In this document: positions 54,656 through 63,388 of the stretch, piece after piece | Numbering within the stretch: position 1 is the first letter of the stretch | Layout: every line of letters begins with the position of its first letter | Assembly: GCA_965203755.1 (NCBI GenBank) | Contig: OZ241910.1 | Coordinates: forward strand, 1,426,001-1,490,000 | From: UBA6055 sp965203755 | Lineage (GTDB): Bacteria; Chloroflexota; Anaerolineae; Aggregatilineales; Phototrophicaceae | Direction: 5' to 3' | Length of the DNA: 64,000 nt | Made by a program: the position numbers and the translations under genes | Notes under the pieces: generated by a model | Seen by the model: the letters and a program-made list of their open reading frames with translations, nothing else | Database searches by the model: none | Told to the model about the DNA's origin: nothing

Positions 54656-55693
54656 TTAATCAAACGAAAGGGATAAGTCCATCGTGCGCCGGTCATCCAC
54701 GCGGTCAATGGCGCCCAGAATGCCGATGGATGTCGCGCCCACCGTCGGCCACTCCTGCCCGCTTGGAATCACGATTCCGTCTTCAGGCGTTGGCATTTCG
54801 GCTAACAGTTCCCCGGTATAAGGGTCAACCAGCTTGCCATAGACATCGCCGGCTTTGAGTTCATCGCCGAATTGACGCATACGGATGAACAGCCCATCGA
54901 CGGCCGGCTTCCAGATAACGACGCCGGCGTTGTACACCGTACACAGCGGCCCATCGGATTCGAGTTCGCCCTCAATCATGCCCATCGCTTTCATAATGTT
55001 CCAGATGCCGCGTTCAGCATCGCGGACGTTGTCATCGCCATTTTTGAACCAGCCGGTGCCGCCGCCGAATTCAAGGGTGATTTGCACCGTATTCGCCGCT
55101 TCAATCGCCATTTTGGACTGATTGGCGCCAAAGGTGCCGGGCGGGAAGAAGGCCGCTTGGTCAAGCCCGAAGGCGACGACCAGTTTGCGCCGCTGCTTCT
55201 CGATCTCGGTTAAGTTATTGGGGTCTTTTTCGGCGCCAAACAAGACATAGCGTTCATAGGCGGTTCGGGCGCCGGCATGAAAGTCGATGAACACATCAGC
55301 CTGTTTGATGACTTCATGGAAGTAAGCATACGCGATCTGGTCAGATACACTGCCGTCTTTTTTGCCGGGGAAGAGGCGGCTGATGTCTTTACTGTCCACC
55401 CGCGAGCCGCGCTCGCCAAGCTCAAAGCCAGCCCGATTGACCACCGGCACGGCGATGACGCTGCCCTTCATGGCGGTCGGGTCAAGGCGGTCGATCAGGT
55501 TCAGCGCCGCGATAGACCCAATCACCTCGGCGCCATGAATAGCGCCCTGCACCAGCAAGGTGGGACCGGGCGCGGCGCCAGCGAAGAGATGCACCGGGAT
55601 ATCCAAGCGGAGCCCCGAACGCGATGCCGCCGTCTCCAAATAGCCGAAGACATGCTCTCCGGCCTGCGCCTGTAAATTGCCTGCTTTTAACAT
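54656..55693 (-). CDS. Succinylglutamate desuccinylase/aspartoacylase family deacylase
   Basis: A 345-residue zinc hydrolase with the full catalytic set: H53 and E56 in AIHGAE, H139 in FIDFHAG and E208 in ITLEFGGG. Members remove acyl groups from N-acyl amino acids; the ectoine-pathway enzyme EutE/DoeB, an N-acetyl-diaminobutyrate deacetylase, belongs here too. The start overlaps the end of the S9 peptidase gene by seven bases. It sits just upstream of a degenerate paralogue. Substrate unknown; an N-acylated diamino or amino acid is the most likely class. Confidence 0.88.
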   Translation of the reverse strand: MLKAGNLQAQAGEHVFGYLETAASRSGLRLDIPVHLFAGAAPGPTLLVQGAIHGAEVIGSIAALNLIDRLDPTAMKGSVIAVPVVNRAGFELGERGSRVDSKDISRLFPGKKDGSVSDQIAYAYFHEVIKQADVFIDFHAGARTAYERYVLFGAEKDPNNLTEIEKQRRKLVVAFGLDQAAFFPPGTFGANQSKMAIEAANTVQITLEFGGGTGWFKNGDDNVRDAERGIWNIMKAMGMIEGELESDGPLCTVYNAGVVIWKPAVDGLFIRMRQFGDELKAGDVYGKLVDPYTGELLAEMPTPEDGIVIPSGQEWPTVGATSIGILGAIDRVDDRRTMDLSLSFD

Positions 55694-57720
55694 TCATTCA
55701 TCTCCTTTAACTCCGCCGCCGGGGCGACGCCCAGATATTTTTTGAACCAGCCGAGGATGCGATGCTGACGTTCGATGCGATTGCCGGGCCGGCCGCCGCG
55801 CGAAAGGCCGTGATTCTCGCCTTCAAAGATGACCAGTTCGACCGGTTTGCCGCGCCAGCGCAAGGCCGCGAACATCTGCTCGGCCTGCTCCAGCGCACAG
55901 CGATAATCCTCGTCGCTGTGAATAATCAGCAGCGGCGTATGGATATGGTCAATATAAGCTATCGGCGACTGCCGCCAGCTGCTTCGCAAGTCGCGCCAGG
56001 GGTCGGTGCGGGTCTCGCCGCCGGTGCATTCCGGCCCGATGTCGGATGTGCCGAAGAAACTGATTTGATTGGTAATCGAACGTTGGGTCACGGCGGCGGC
56101 AAACCGGTCGGTATGCCCAACTACCCAGTTGGTCATAAAACCGCCGCAGCTTCCGCCGGTCACACCCATGCGGTCGCCGTCGATATAGGGGCGCGCAGTC
56201 AACTCATCCACGCCCAGCATAATCTCCTCAAAGTCTTTGCCGCCTTGGTCGCCCTCGCTGGCTTTTGTCCAAGCCTGACCATAGCCGGCGGTGGTGCCGC
56301 GCTGGTTGAAATAGGCGACGGCATAGCCCGCATTGGCATACACCTGAAATTCATGGTTGAAATCCCAGGAGAACATCGAGCAGTGCACATACAAGACCAA
56401 GGGATATCTCCTGCCGCTGTCAAAGTTCAGCGGCTTCATCAGCCAGGCATGCACCTTGGCATCCTCGACGCCCTCATACCAGTAGCTTTCGGGCGCCGCC
56501 AGCCGGTGGTCGCGCAGCCACGGATTGAGATGGGTCAGCTTCCGGCTGTGTCCATTCTGCCAGACATGCAGCTCGCCGGGATTGGTCGGATCAGCCTGCC
56601 CATAAGCGACTGCGCCGCCGGCGGCCGGGCTGTATTCAAAGGTCACGCTGTCGCCGCCGACCAGTTTTTCATATTCGCCGCCGGTATTGATGCGATAGAG
56701 GCTGGCGGCGCCCTGTTCGGTCAGCAAAAAGTAAATCCACTCATCATCGGCAGCCCACTTCATGGTCACATTGGACAGGCCGGTGCGTTGATCAGCGACC
56801 GCATAATTGCCGACCTCCTCATCAATGTCGGCGCCCAATTTGATGGCTGTGCCGGCTTCGACATCGGCAAGATGCGGCTGCCAGAAATTGCGCCGATTGA
56901 CGGGCGGGGGGCGGTTGTGTCCGGCAAAGGCGATCAAGCGGTCATCCGCGCCCCATGCCGGGCTGAAGGCGGTGCCTTGCCAATCGGGCAGAAGCGGCCG
57001 CGCTTCGCCGTCCGGGAAATCACAGACCAGGATTTGACCATAGCCCAGCGGCACATTCTGCTCCCGCGCCATGCCGACGAAAGCCAGCCGCGCGCCTTTC
57101 CCGCTCCATTTGGGCGATGAATAATCGCATTCGCTGTCGGTCACCTGAACGAAATCACCCGCCGCCAGTTCCAGCGCCCATATTTGGGCGAAGCGGTTAT
57201 GCACCCAGCCGACGCCGTCCTGTTTATAGCGCAGCCGGCGAATCACTTTGACCGTCGGCTTGGGGATGCCGGCGACCGGTCCGCGGTCATCGGGCGAGCG
57301 CATCGCTGTCCAGCGCACCCCCGCCAGCTTGGCGCCATCGGCTGACCAATCCAGGCTGGCGAGCGGCATGCCGTCGGTCGGATAAACAGCTTCAGCCCGG
57401 TCAGCCAGGCTGATGACGCGCACCGAATCGGCATCGCCGTCGCGATAGCTGTAAGCCAGCCGCGCGCCGTCGCGGCTCCAGGCAATCGAAGATGCCTGTC
57501 CATCGCCGGCTGTCAGACGGACAGCGGCAGCGGCAGCCAGGTCGCGCAGATAGAGATGGGCGATATAACCGTTGGAAGCGGCATCCGGCTGGCGGATGGT
57601 ATAGGCGATGTGAGTCCCGGCGGGCGAGAGCGCGATTTCATCCAGCCAGCGGAACTTCATCAAGTCTTCGGGGATTAACCCGCGCCGCCGACCGCCCGAA
57701 CTTTGAAGGCTTTCATCCAT
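55687..57720 (-). CDS. S9 family serine peptidase (acylaminoacyl peptidase-like)
   Basis: About 677 residues: an N-terminal beta-propeller (about 40-390, with repeated WSRDGARL, WSADGAKL, WSGKGARL) that limits access to large substrates, and a C-terminal alpha/beta-hydrolase. The nucleophile Ser lies in TGGSCGGFM, Asp in HSDEDYRC and His in GENHGLS. It should cleave short or N-acylated peptides. The start at 57720 follows GAGGATGATAAA; a start 14 codons upstream is less likely. No signal peptide. Peptide cleavage would feed the acyl-amino-acid enzymes encoded next. Confidence 0.88.
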   Translation of the reverse strand: MDESLQSSGGRRRGLIPEDLMKFRWLDEIALSPAGTHIAYTIRQPDAASNGYIAHLYLRDLAAAAAVRLTAGDGQASSIAWSRDGARLAYSYRDGDADSVRVISLADRAEAVYPTDGMPLASLDWSADGAKLAGVRWTAMRSPDDRGPVAGIPKPTVKVIRRLRYKQDGVGWVHNRFAQIWALELAAGDFVQVTDSECDYSSPKWSGKGARLAFVGMAREQNVPLGYGQILVCDFPDGEARPLLPDWQGTAFSPAWGADDRLIAFAGHNRPPPVNRRNFWQPHLADVEAGTAIKLGADIDEEVGNYAVADQRTGLSNVTMKWAADDEWIYFLLTEQGAASLYRINTGGEYEKLVGGDSVTFEYSPAAGGAVAYGQADPTNPGELHVWQNGHSRKLTHLNPWLRDHRLAAPESYWYEGVEDAKVHAWLMKPLNFDSGRRYPLVLYVHCSMFSWDFNHEFQVYANAGYAVAYFNQRGTTAGYGQAWTKASEGDQGGKDFEEIMLGVDELTARPYIDGDRMGVTGGSCGGFMTNWVVGHTDRFAAAVTQRSITNQISFFGTSDIGPECTGGETRTDPWRDLRSSWRQSPIAYIDHIHTPLLIIHSDEDYRCALEQAEQMFAALRWRGKPVELVIFEGENHGLSRGGRPGNRIERQHRILGWFKKYLGVAPAAELKEMNEC

Positions 57721-57771
57721 TTTATCATCCTCAAACGATTTTATATGCGCTTTGGCCGCCAATCGGGAACA

Positions 57772-58839
57772 TCATAAGGTGAAGGCCGCTCCGATATCCT
57801 CTGCCAGCGCGCGCAAGCCGGCCACCGTCTCGGACGAGACCGGAATATCGCTTTGCCGCCGCTGTTCCATCCGTTGAAATTCAACTTCGCCCGGCAGCAT
57901 CACCGGCCGCGCCTTATCAATCGGGTCGGCGTTTTTCACTTCAGCCACCAGCCGCTCGAGCCGGCGCTCAAAATCATCCTTCGTCATCAGCGCCGCCGGA
58001 TCCATGGCGATCATTAGATGGCCGACATCAAAATTGCGGTCATCCTGAAACACGCTCAAGCCAAACAGAGCGCCGGTCATCACGCCGGCGAATATGTCGG
58101 TGATGAGACTCAAGCCATAGCCTTTGTATTCGCCAATCGGCAGCAGCGGCCCATCCATCGCCGCCGCCGGGTCGGTCGCGGCCTGGCCATCGGGGGTCAA
58201 TGCCCAGTTAGCCGGCATCTGGCGGTTTTCGCGTTCGTACCAGCGCATCATCCCTTTGCCGGACATGGTTAGAGCCATATCCAGCACAATGGCATGATGA
58301 TTTTTGCGCGGAATCGCAATGCCCCAGGGGTTCGTCCCCAACACCGCCTGCGCTGAACCCCAAGGCGCCATTTCGGCTTTGGCATTGGTGAATGACCAGC
58401 CAATCAATCCCTGTTTGGCCGCCGTCATGGCATGATAACCGGCGATGCCAAAGTGATTGCTGCGCCGCACTCCGACCATGGCGATGCCGGCGGCGCTGGC
58501 TTTTTCGACGGCGCGGGACATGGCGCGGTGCGCGGCGACATAGCCAAAGCCCTTGGCCGCGTCCAGCAGCGCATACGAAGGCCCATCCTTCAGCCATTTC
58601 ATCGGCGCATTCGGCGCAATCCCGCCATTTTTGACCCGCCGATGATAGCGGAACAGTTTTTCCAATCCCTGCCCCTGGCCAGGATGCCACCATTGGGAAG
58701 CCGTCATCAATCCATCGCTGATGATGGCGGCTTCTTCGGCGGCCGCGCCAAGCGCCCGCATGAAATCGACTGTGAACTCATGCAAGGTCGAAAGCGGATA
58801 ATGACTGACGAGCCTTGTATCTTTTACTTCATAAGCCAT
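57772..58839 (-). CDS. Ldh family NAD(P)-dependent oxidoreductase
   Basis: A 355-residue member of the malate/L-sulfolactate/ureidoglycolate dehydrogenase family (type 2 LDH). SNHFGIAGYHAM carries the conserved His, and NPWGIAIP and GYGLSLITDIFAG the cofactor and substrate-contact segments. It oxidises a 2-hydroxy acid or reduces a 2-oxo acid or cyclic imine. It follows the SDR gene by 25 bases on the same strand. Which hydroxy acid is used cannot be told. Confidence 0.88.
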   Translation of the reverse strand: MAYEVKDTRLVSHYPLSTLHEFTVDFMRALGAAAEEAAIISDGLMTASQWWHPGQGQGLEKLFRYHRRVKNGGIAPNAPMKWLKDGPSYALLDAAKGFGYVAAHRAMSRAVEKASAAGIAMVGVRRSNHFGIAGYHAMTAAKQGLIGWSFTNAKAEMAPWGSAQAVLGTNPWGIAIPRKNHHAIVLDMALTMSGKGMMRWYERENRQMPANWALTPDGQAATDPAAAMDGPLLPIGEYKGYGLSLITDIFAGVMTGALFGLSVFQDDRNFDVGHLMIAMDPAALMTKDDFERRLERLVAEVKNADPIDKARPVMLPGEVEFQRMEQRRQSDIPVSSETVAGLRALAEDIGAAFTL

Positions 58840-58864
58840 CGCTGTGATTTTCCATCGCGCAACT

Positions 58865-59587
58865 TTACATATACGGCTGTGCCAAGGGGCTTAACACCGC
58901 TTCACTGACCACAAATTCAAATGGACTGGCGACAAGGTGGGCGATCATCTGGGCAATGACCCGCGGGTCCATCGTCTCGGCGCGCGGCTGGATGCCAATC
59001 GGCGCTCCCCGCCAGCCGGTGTCCATGCTGCCCGGATACAATATAGTTGAACGCAGGTTATGCGCTTTGCCGGCTTGGGCAATGGCATGATTCAAGCCGG
59101 TCAAGCCGAATTTCGCGCTGCCATAAGCCGGGCTGCCGCCGCCCCTCAAACCGGCTGTGCCCGAGATATTGACCACATAGCCGGCTTCGCTGGCTGTCAA
59201 TGCCGCCCACAGGGCGCGGGTCATATAAAAGACACCGGATAAATTGACGCCGATGACCTCGTCCCAATCAGAATAATCAGTTTCCAAAAACGCGCGCGGC
59301 GCCGGGATGCCGGCGTTGTTGACCAGAATATCCACCTGACCGCAGACATCGCTGATCTTGGCAGCCGTCGCCCGCACCTGTGTCACATCAGCGACATCAC
59401 AGGAGAAAGCCCGCGCCTGACCGCCGGCCGCTTTGATTTTGTCGGCGACCCGCTGCAAGGGCACCGGCCGACGCGCGATGAGCATAACATGAGCGCCTAA
59501 CGAAGCCAAGTGTTCTGCTGTCGCCTGACCCAAGCCGTGGCTGGCGCCGGTAATGACGGCGATCTTATTGTCTAAACGTTGGTCCAT
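58865..59587 (-). CDS. Short-chain dehydrogenase/reductase
   Basis: A 240-residue classical SDR. TGASHGLG (13-20) is the nucleotide motif, NNAG follows, the catalytic Ser is in VVNISGTAG and the Tyr/Lys pair in AYGSAKFG. The ARR after the second strand suggests NADP(H). No membrane segment. It lies nine bases after the aminotransferase gene and before the Ldh-type gene, so it is in the same transcript. The likely role is reduction of a keto group produced by neighbouring enzymes. Confidence 0.9.
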   Translation of the reverse strand: MDQRLDNKIAVITGASHGLGQATAEHLASLGAHVMLIARRPVPLQRVADKIKAAGGQARAFSCDVADVTQVRATAAKISDVCGQVDILVNNAGIPAPRAFLETDYSDWDEVIGVNLSGVFYMTRALWAALTASEAGYVVNISGTAGLRGGGSPAYGSAKFGLTGLNHAIAQAGKAHNLRSTILYPGSMDTGWRGAPIGIQPRAETMDPRVIAQMIAHLVASPFEFVVSEAVLSPLAQPYM

Positions 59588-59596
59588 GCCGCTTCC

Positions 59597-60757
59597 TCAC
59601 TGTTTTTCAGCCATCATATTCTGCATGGCGGTCTTCATGCGCTCTAAGCCTTCTTTCAATTTGTCTTCCGGCTGCAAGAAGGTCATACGCAGATAATTTT
59701 TCCGGTCTTTGGAAAACGCGGCGCCGGGATAAGCGAGGACATGCTGGTCGGTCAGCATTCTCTGGGCGACTTCGGCGCTGTCCATGCCGGTGAATCCGAT
59801 GTCGGCAAAGACAAACTGCCCGCCCTGCGGCATGCCATATTCCATCCCCATCGCATCCAGGGCCTCCAAAACCAGCCGCCGCCGGCGGCGGTAGGCGGCC
59901 GCCATCATAGCAACCGGCTCCTGCGGGCCGGTCAGGGCTGCGATCCCGGCATACTGCGAGATAATCGACGTGCCGCCGCTGACTGCCGCTTTGAGTTCGG
60001 TCACCCGCGCCATCAAATCGGCCGGCCCCACAATCCAGCCCAAACGCCAGCCGGTCATTGAATAGGCTTTGGATAACGCGTTGAGGGTCAGGGTGCGCTC
60101 CTTGCCGCCCGGCAGCGAAGCCGGGCTTACATGCTGAAAATCGTCATAGACAAACAAGTCATAAATGTCGTCAGCCAGGATCATCAGGTCGCGTTCTTGG
60201 GCGATGTTCAGCATGGCTTGCATATCATCAGGAGCGATCACATTCGCCGCCGGATTGTTCGGTGAAACCAGCAGCAGCGCGCGGGTTTTATCGGTCACAG
60301 CCTGGCGCACGGCTTGCGGGTCGGCGCGGAAATCGGTGTCGGGATAGGTTGGAACATCGACCTTGAGGCCGCCGGCAAAGGCAAGCGAATCGGCATAGGT
60401 ATTGTAATTGGGTTCTGGCACAATCATTTCGTCGCCGGGCGCGATCACCGCCAGCACCATCAGGAACAGCGCTTCCTGGCCGCCGTTGGTGACCACGACC
60501 TCGGTTTGCGGGTCGGCATCAATGCCATTCACCCGTTTGACCCGTTCGGCAATCGCCTGCCGCAAAGCCAAAAGCCCCTGCGGCGGCGCATAGTCGGCAT
60601 GATGATGGATCATGGCTTCTTTTGCGGCGGCAACGATATGTTCGGGCGTGTCAAAATCGGGATCGCCGCGCCCCATAATGATGACATCATCGTAAGTCCG
60701 CGCTTCGCCAATCAACTGATAAAGCAGACTGGTGCCCTGTTTTTTTCGATTACTCAT
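59597..60757 (-). CDS. Class I/II PLP aminotransferase
   Basis: A 386-residue fold type I aminotransferase with all key residues: the PLP lysine in LSKAYSMTG, the Asn in SPNNPAA, the Asp/Tyr pair in ADDIYDLFVYDD and the Arg that binds the substrate carboxylate in LRMTFLQP. It would transfer an amino group between an amino acid and a 2-oxo acid. AGGG lies eight bases before the ATG. It lies six bases after a paralogue that lacks these residues. Confidence 0.9.
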   Translation of the reverse strand: MSNRKKQGTSLLYQLIGEARTYDDVIIMGRGDPDFDTPEHIVAAAKEAMIHHHADYAPPQGLLALRQAIAERVKRVNGIDADPQTEVVVTNGGQEALFLMVLAVIAPGDEMIVPEPNYNTYADSLAFAGGLKVDVPTYPDTDFRADPQAVRQAVTDKTRALLLVSPNNPAANVIAPDDMQAMLNIAQERDLMILADDIYDLFVYDDFQHVSPASLPGGKERTLTLNALSKAYSMTGWRLGWIVGPADLMARVTELKAAVSGGTSIISQYAGIAALTGPQEPVAMMAAAYRRRRRLVLEALDAMGMEYGMPQGGQFVFADIGFTGMDSAEVAQRMLTDQHVLAYPGAAFSKDRKNYLRMTFLQPEDKLKEGLERMKTAMQNMMAEKQ

Positions 60758-60763
60758 GCTGTT

Positions 60764-61894
60764 TCACCCTCTAACCACATCAACTAATTTGTGGATGGCC
60801 TGCGCTGTCGAACTGCCCACATTCAAGCGAATGACGTCTGGCGCGCCAAACAAACCGCCATCCGCCGCTTCAAATCCGGCGCGGCGCATTTGTGCAATAA
60901 CAGCGGCGGCCGGCTGTCCTGGCAGTCTTAGCGCGAGTATGTTCACCGCATCCCCGGCGACAACATCAAGTTTGGCTTCATTGGCCAATTCAAGCAGCGC
61001 GCTTTTGAAGCCGTCCAGCTGCCGCCGATGTTTCCGATGAGCTTCTGCATACAGTCTGCTGGCTTCAAGCGCCGCGTACTGCGCCGCGGTGCTGGTGCAG
61101 ATCGCCATAATCTGTTTTTGGGACTGCATGGGCGCGATCCATGCCGTCGGCGCGGCAATGTATCCAATAAACCAGCCCGCTAAGCCCATACCCGGCCAGG
61201 CTTCGCCTAGAACCGCCGTTCGAGCGGTCTCGCTGTCCAAGGCGGCCAGCGAAACACAGCGGTCGCTGTCAGCCCATACCGCCAAACCCTGGTCCCAAAT
61301 GACGGCGGCATCATTTTCGACCGCCAGCTTATGGATCGCGCCAGCTTCATCAGCCGAATACATGGCGCCGCTCAACCGCGACGGTGATTCTAAATAAAGC
61401 AGGCGGCCGCCGGCGCCGACGGCCTGGGCGATGCTGTCAACTGAAGGCAGGCAGCCTTTCGCCAAGTCCACCGCCAGCGGCGTCACATGGCGAGCCCGAA
61501 GGCCTAATGCCTTGCATACGCCCGGATGAACGATCTCCGGAACAGCAACGCTGTCATACAACTCGCTGATTTTTTGAATGGTTAGAAAACGCGCCTCTTG
61601 CACGCCCGCCGTGACGAGGATGTTGGCTGGCTGATACTGCGTGTCGGTCAAGCTGTTTAGATGCTCGGCGACGGCTTGGCGCAAGGGGGCGATGCCCGGC
61701 ACGTCGACGTAATGCGTCTGTCCCGATGCCAGCGCTTCCCAAGCGCCGGCGATAATCTGCTCATCCAAAGGGCTGGACATTTCATCGGCGCGAAGGTCTT
61801 GGCTGTTTTGCATGACTTGCGGCAGAAGCGGGGTCTTCAACCGCGCGTTGGCTTGATGCTGTTTGAGAATTTTTGCTTTCGTATGCGATGTCAA
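60764..61894 (-). CDS. Aminotransferase-fold protein lacking the PLP lysine
   Basis: A 376-residue fold type I homologue, first gene of the catabolic region. The segment that should hold SxSKxxxxxGxR reads TAVLGEAWPGMGLAGWFIG (about 226-244), with proline near 234 in place of lysine and Phe in place of the Arg. The Asn region reads ESPSRLSG and the Asp/Tyr region WDQGLAVW, keeping only the Asp. It should not form a Schiff base with PLP. The start is TTG with AGGAG eight bases upstream. It may be a partner or sensor for the intact aminotransferase six bases downstream. Confidence 0.8.
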   Translation of the reverse strand: MTSHTKAKILKQHQANARLKTPLLPQVMQNSQDLRADEMSSPLDEQIIAGAWEALASGQTHYVDVPGIAPLRQAVAEHLNSLTDTQYQPANILVTAGVQEARFLTIQKISELYDSVAVPEIVHPGVCKALGLRARHVTPLAVDLAKGCLPSVDSIAQAVGAGGRLLYLESPSRLSGAMYSADEAGAIHKLAVENDAAVIWDQGLAVWADSDRCVSLAALDSETARTAVLGEAWPGMGLAGWFIGYIAAPTAWIAPMQSQKQIMAICTSTAAQYAALEASRLYAEAHRKHRRQLDGFKSALLELANEAKLDVVAGDAVNILALRLPGQPAAAVIAQMRRAGFEAADGGLFGAPDVIRLNVGSSTAQAIHKLVDVVRG

Positions 61895-61914
61895 TCGATT
61901 GTCTCCTGCATGAT

Positions 61915-61943
61915 TTGTACAATTAACCGGCTGTTTTTATACT
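61915..61943 (+). promoter_or_regulatory. Candidate promoter for the MFS transporter gene
   Basis: TTGTAC (61915-61920) and TATACT (61938-61943) are 17 bases apart. Only the -10 is close to consensus. Transcription near 61950 would run towards the MFS gene and cross the palindrome at 61961-61981. Confidence 0.35.
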
Positions 61944-61960
61944 ATATCGCGAATGTCGAC

Positions 61961-61981
61961 CCTTGTTTCTTGCGAACAAGG
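61961..61981. promoter_or_regulatory. Palindromic operator candidate between divergent promoters
   Basis: CCTTGTT (61961-61967) and AACAAGG (61975-61981) form a perfect seven-base inverted repeat around a seven-base centre. It covers the expected transcription start of the minus-strand operon and lies downstream of the candidate MFS promoter, the right place for a repressor that controls both. Confidence 0.45.
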
Positions 61982-61984
61982 CAG

Positions 61985-62013
61985 ATTATATGCCGCCAAA
62001 AATGAATTGTCAA
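61985..62013 (-). promoter_or_regulatory. Consensus sigma-70 promoter of the catabolic region
   Basis: On the minus strand TTGACA (62013-62008) and TATAAT (61990-61985), both exact consensus, are 17 bases apart. Transcription from about 61978 would run into the aminotransferase-fold gene and the closely packed genes after it. Confidence 0.78.
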
Positions 62014-62054
62014 GCAATTGGTCGAATCGCTTGATGCCATGATATTTTGGCGCA

Positions 62055-63359
62055 ATGTGTTATTCAAAACCGGCAGCTGCGGACGATAGCATGGTCTGGA
62101 AAGCGGGAGCGGCGCTGTTAGCAATGACCGGCATAAAGAACTTGCCCGGACTGAATCGGCAAGTCCTGCTGTTTCTGTTTCACAGCCTGCTTTTTCATGT
62201 CGGTTCGCTGGGCATCGCTGATGTTCTGTTCAACTTTTATCTTGTCAGTATCGGTTATGACGCCGAGACAATCGGACTGTTTCAGGCTTTACCGCGCTTT
62301 GGCGGATTTCTGATTGGACTGCCGATTGGTTTGACCGCCAACCGCGCCGGCAATCGGCGGGTCATTATTATTTCGACCGGTGGCATTGCCGTTTGCATCG
62401 CTTTGACCGTGCTGGCGCCAACGCCGTTTCTTATTGCCGCCAGCCGATTTTTTTGGGGCGCCTGCTTTGGCGCCGGTCAAGTGGTGAAACCGCCTTTTAT
62501 GGTCACATTGACTCCGCCAAGCGAGCACACGGCGCAGTTTTCCTATCACAATCTGGTCAGCATGATTGCTGTATCCATTGGAAGCGCCCTGGGCGGCTTC
62601 ATCCCGGCGCTTGTCGGTCGGGCTTTCGCCATCCAAGCCGGCGGCAGCCTAAGCCCGGGGGAAACGCCGGCCGCCTATCAAGCCGCTATTCTGACGGCGG
62701 CATTCGCGGTTCTCCTTAGCGTCCTGCCACTGTTCTGGCTGCAAGACAGTTCGGCCAAAGACGATGGTTCCGCGCCGGCGAAATCGCGTCGGCTGGCGGC
62801 CATACCCTGGCTGCGTATTCTGCGGCTGGCATTCCCTTTGTTCGTTTTTGGAATCTCCGGCGGCTTAACCTTTCCGTTTTTTAATCTGTTTTTTAGAGAC
62901 CGATTCGGGATGATGGACAGCGCCGTCGGCGGGGTTATCGGGCTGGGATGGTTCATTATGGGCATAGCGCCCTTGATGAATCCATTCTGGGAGACGCGGA
63001 TGGGCAGGGCAACAGCATTGACCGCGCTGATGGCTGTGAGTTCCATCGCCTTTGTTGGCTTGGGGATGTCGCAGACCATTATTATCGCCGTCGTTTTCTA
63101 TGCGCTGGCGATTGGACTGCGTAACACCATGCAGCCCTTGTTTCAACCCCTGCTCATGGCTTCACTCCCGGTTCAGTTCCATAACATCGCCAGCAGCGTT
63201 GGCTTGGTGCTGTGGAACATAGGATGGTTTGGCGCCGCGATGAGCTTTGGCTATCTGCGCGCGGCGCTTGGCTACCCAAACATCATGCTGCTGGCGGCTT
63301 TTTTCGTACTCTTAAATGGCGCTAGTATTTACCTCATTCATCGGCGCAGTGAAACCTGA
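62055..63359 (+). CDS. Major facilitator superfamily transporter
   Basis: About 434 residues with twelve hydrophobic helices and a longer central loop (about 232-255, polar and Lys/Arg-bearing) that splits the two halves. LTANRAGNRRVII after the second helix resembles the MFS loop 2-3 motif (GxxxDRxGRR), with Asn replacing Asp. The exact start is uncertain (62055, 62091 or 62124). Its position divergent from the catabolic genes suggests uptake or export of a related compound; the ligand is unknown. Confidence 0.82.
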   Translation: MCYSKPAAADDSMVWKAGAALLAMTGIKNLPGLNRQVLLFLFHSLLFHVGSLGIADVLFNFYLVSIGYDAETIGLFQALPRFGGFLIGLPIGLTANRAGNRRVIIISTGGIAVCIALTVLAPTPFLIAASRFFWGACFGAGQVVKPPFMVTLTPPSEHTAQFSYHNLVSMIAVSIGSALGGFIPALVGRAFAIQAGGSLSPGETPAAYQAAILTAAFAVLLSVLPLFWLQDSSAKDDGSAPAKSRRLAAIPWLRILRLAFPLFVFGISGGLTFPFFNLFFRDRFGMMDSAVGGVIGLGWFIMGIAPLMNPFWETRMGRATALTALMAVSSIAFVGLGMSQTIIIAVVFYALAIGLRNTMQPLFQPLLMASLPVQFHNIASSVGLVLWNIGWFGAAMSFGYLRAALGYPNIMLLAAFFVLLNGASIYLIHRRSET

Positions 63360-63388
63360 CTTTGAGCTATTGGATAATCTCCAATGCG

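Noticed and set aside
55762..57120. Long plus-strand frame opposite the S9 peptidase gene
   Set aside because: The minus-strand frame has a complete catalytic triad and propeller repeats; the opposite frame has no recognisable features.
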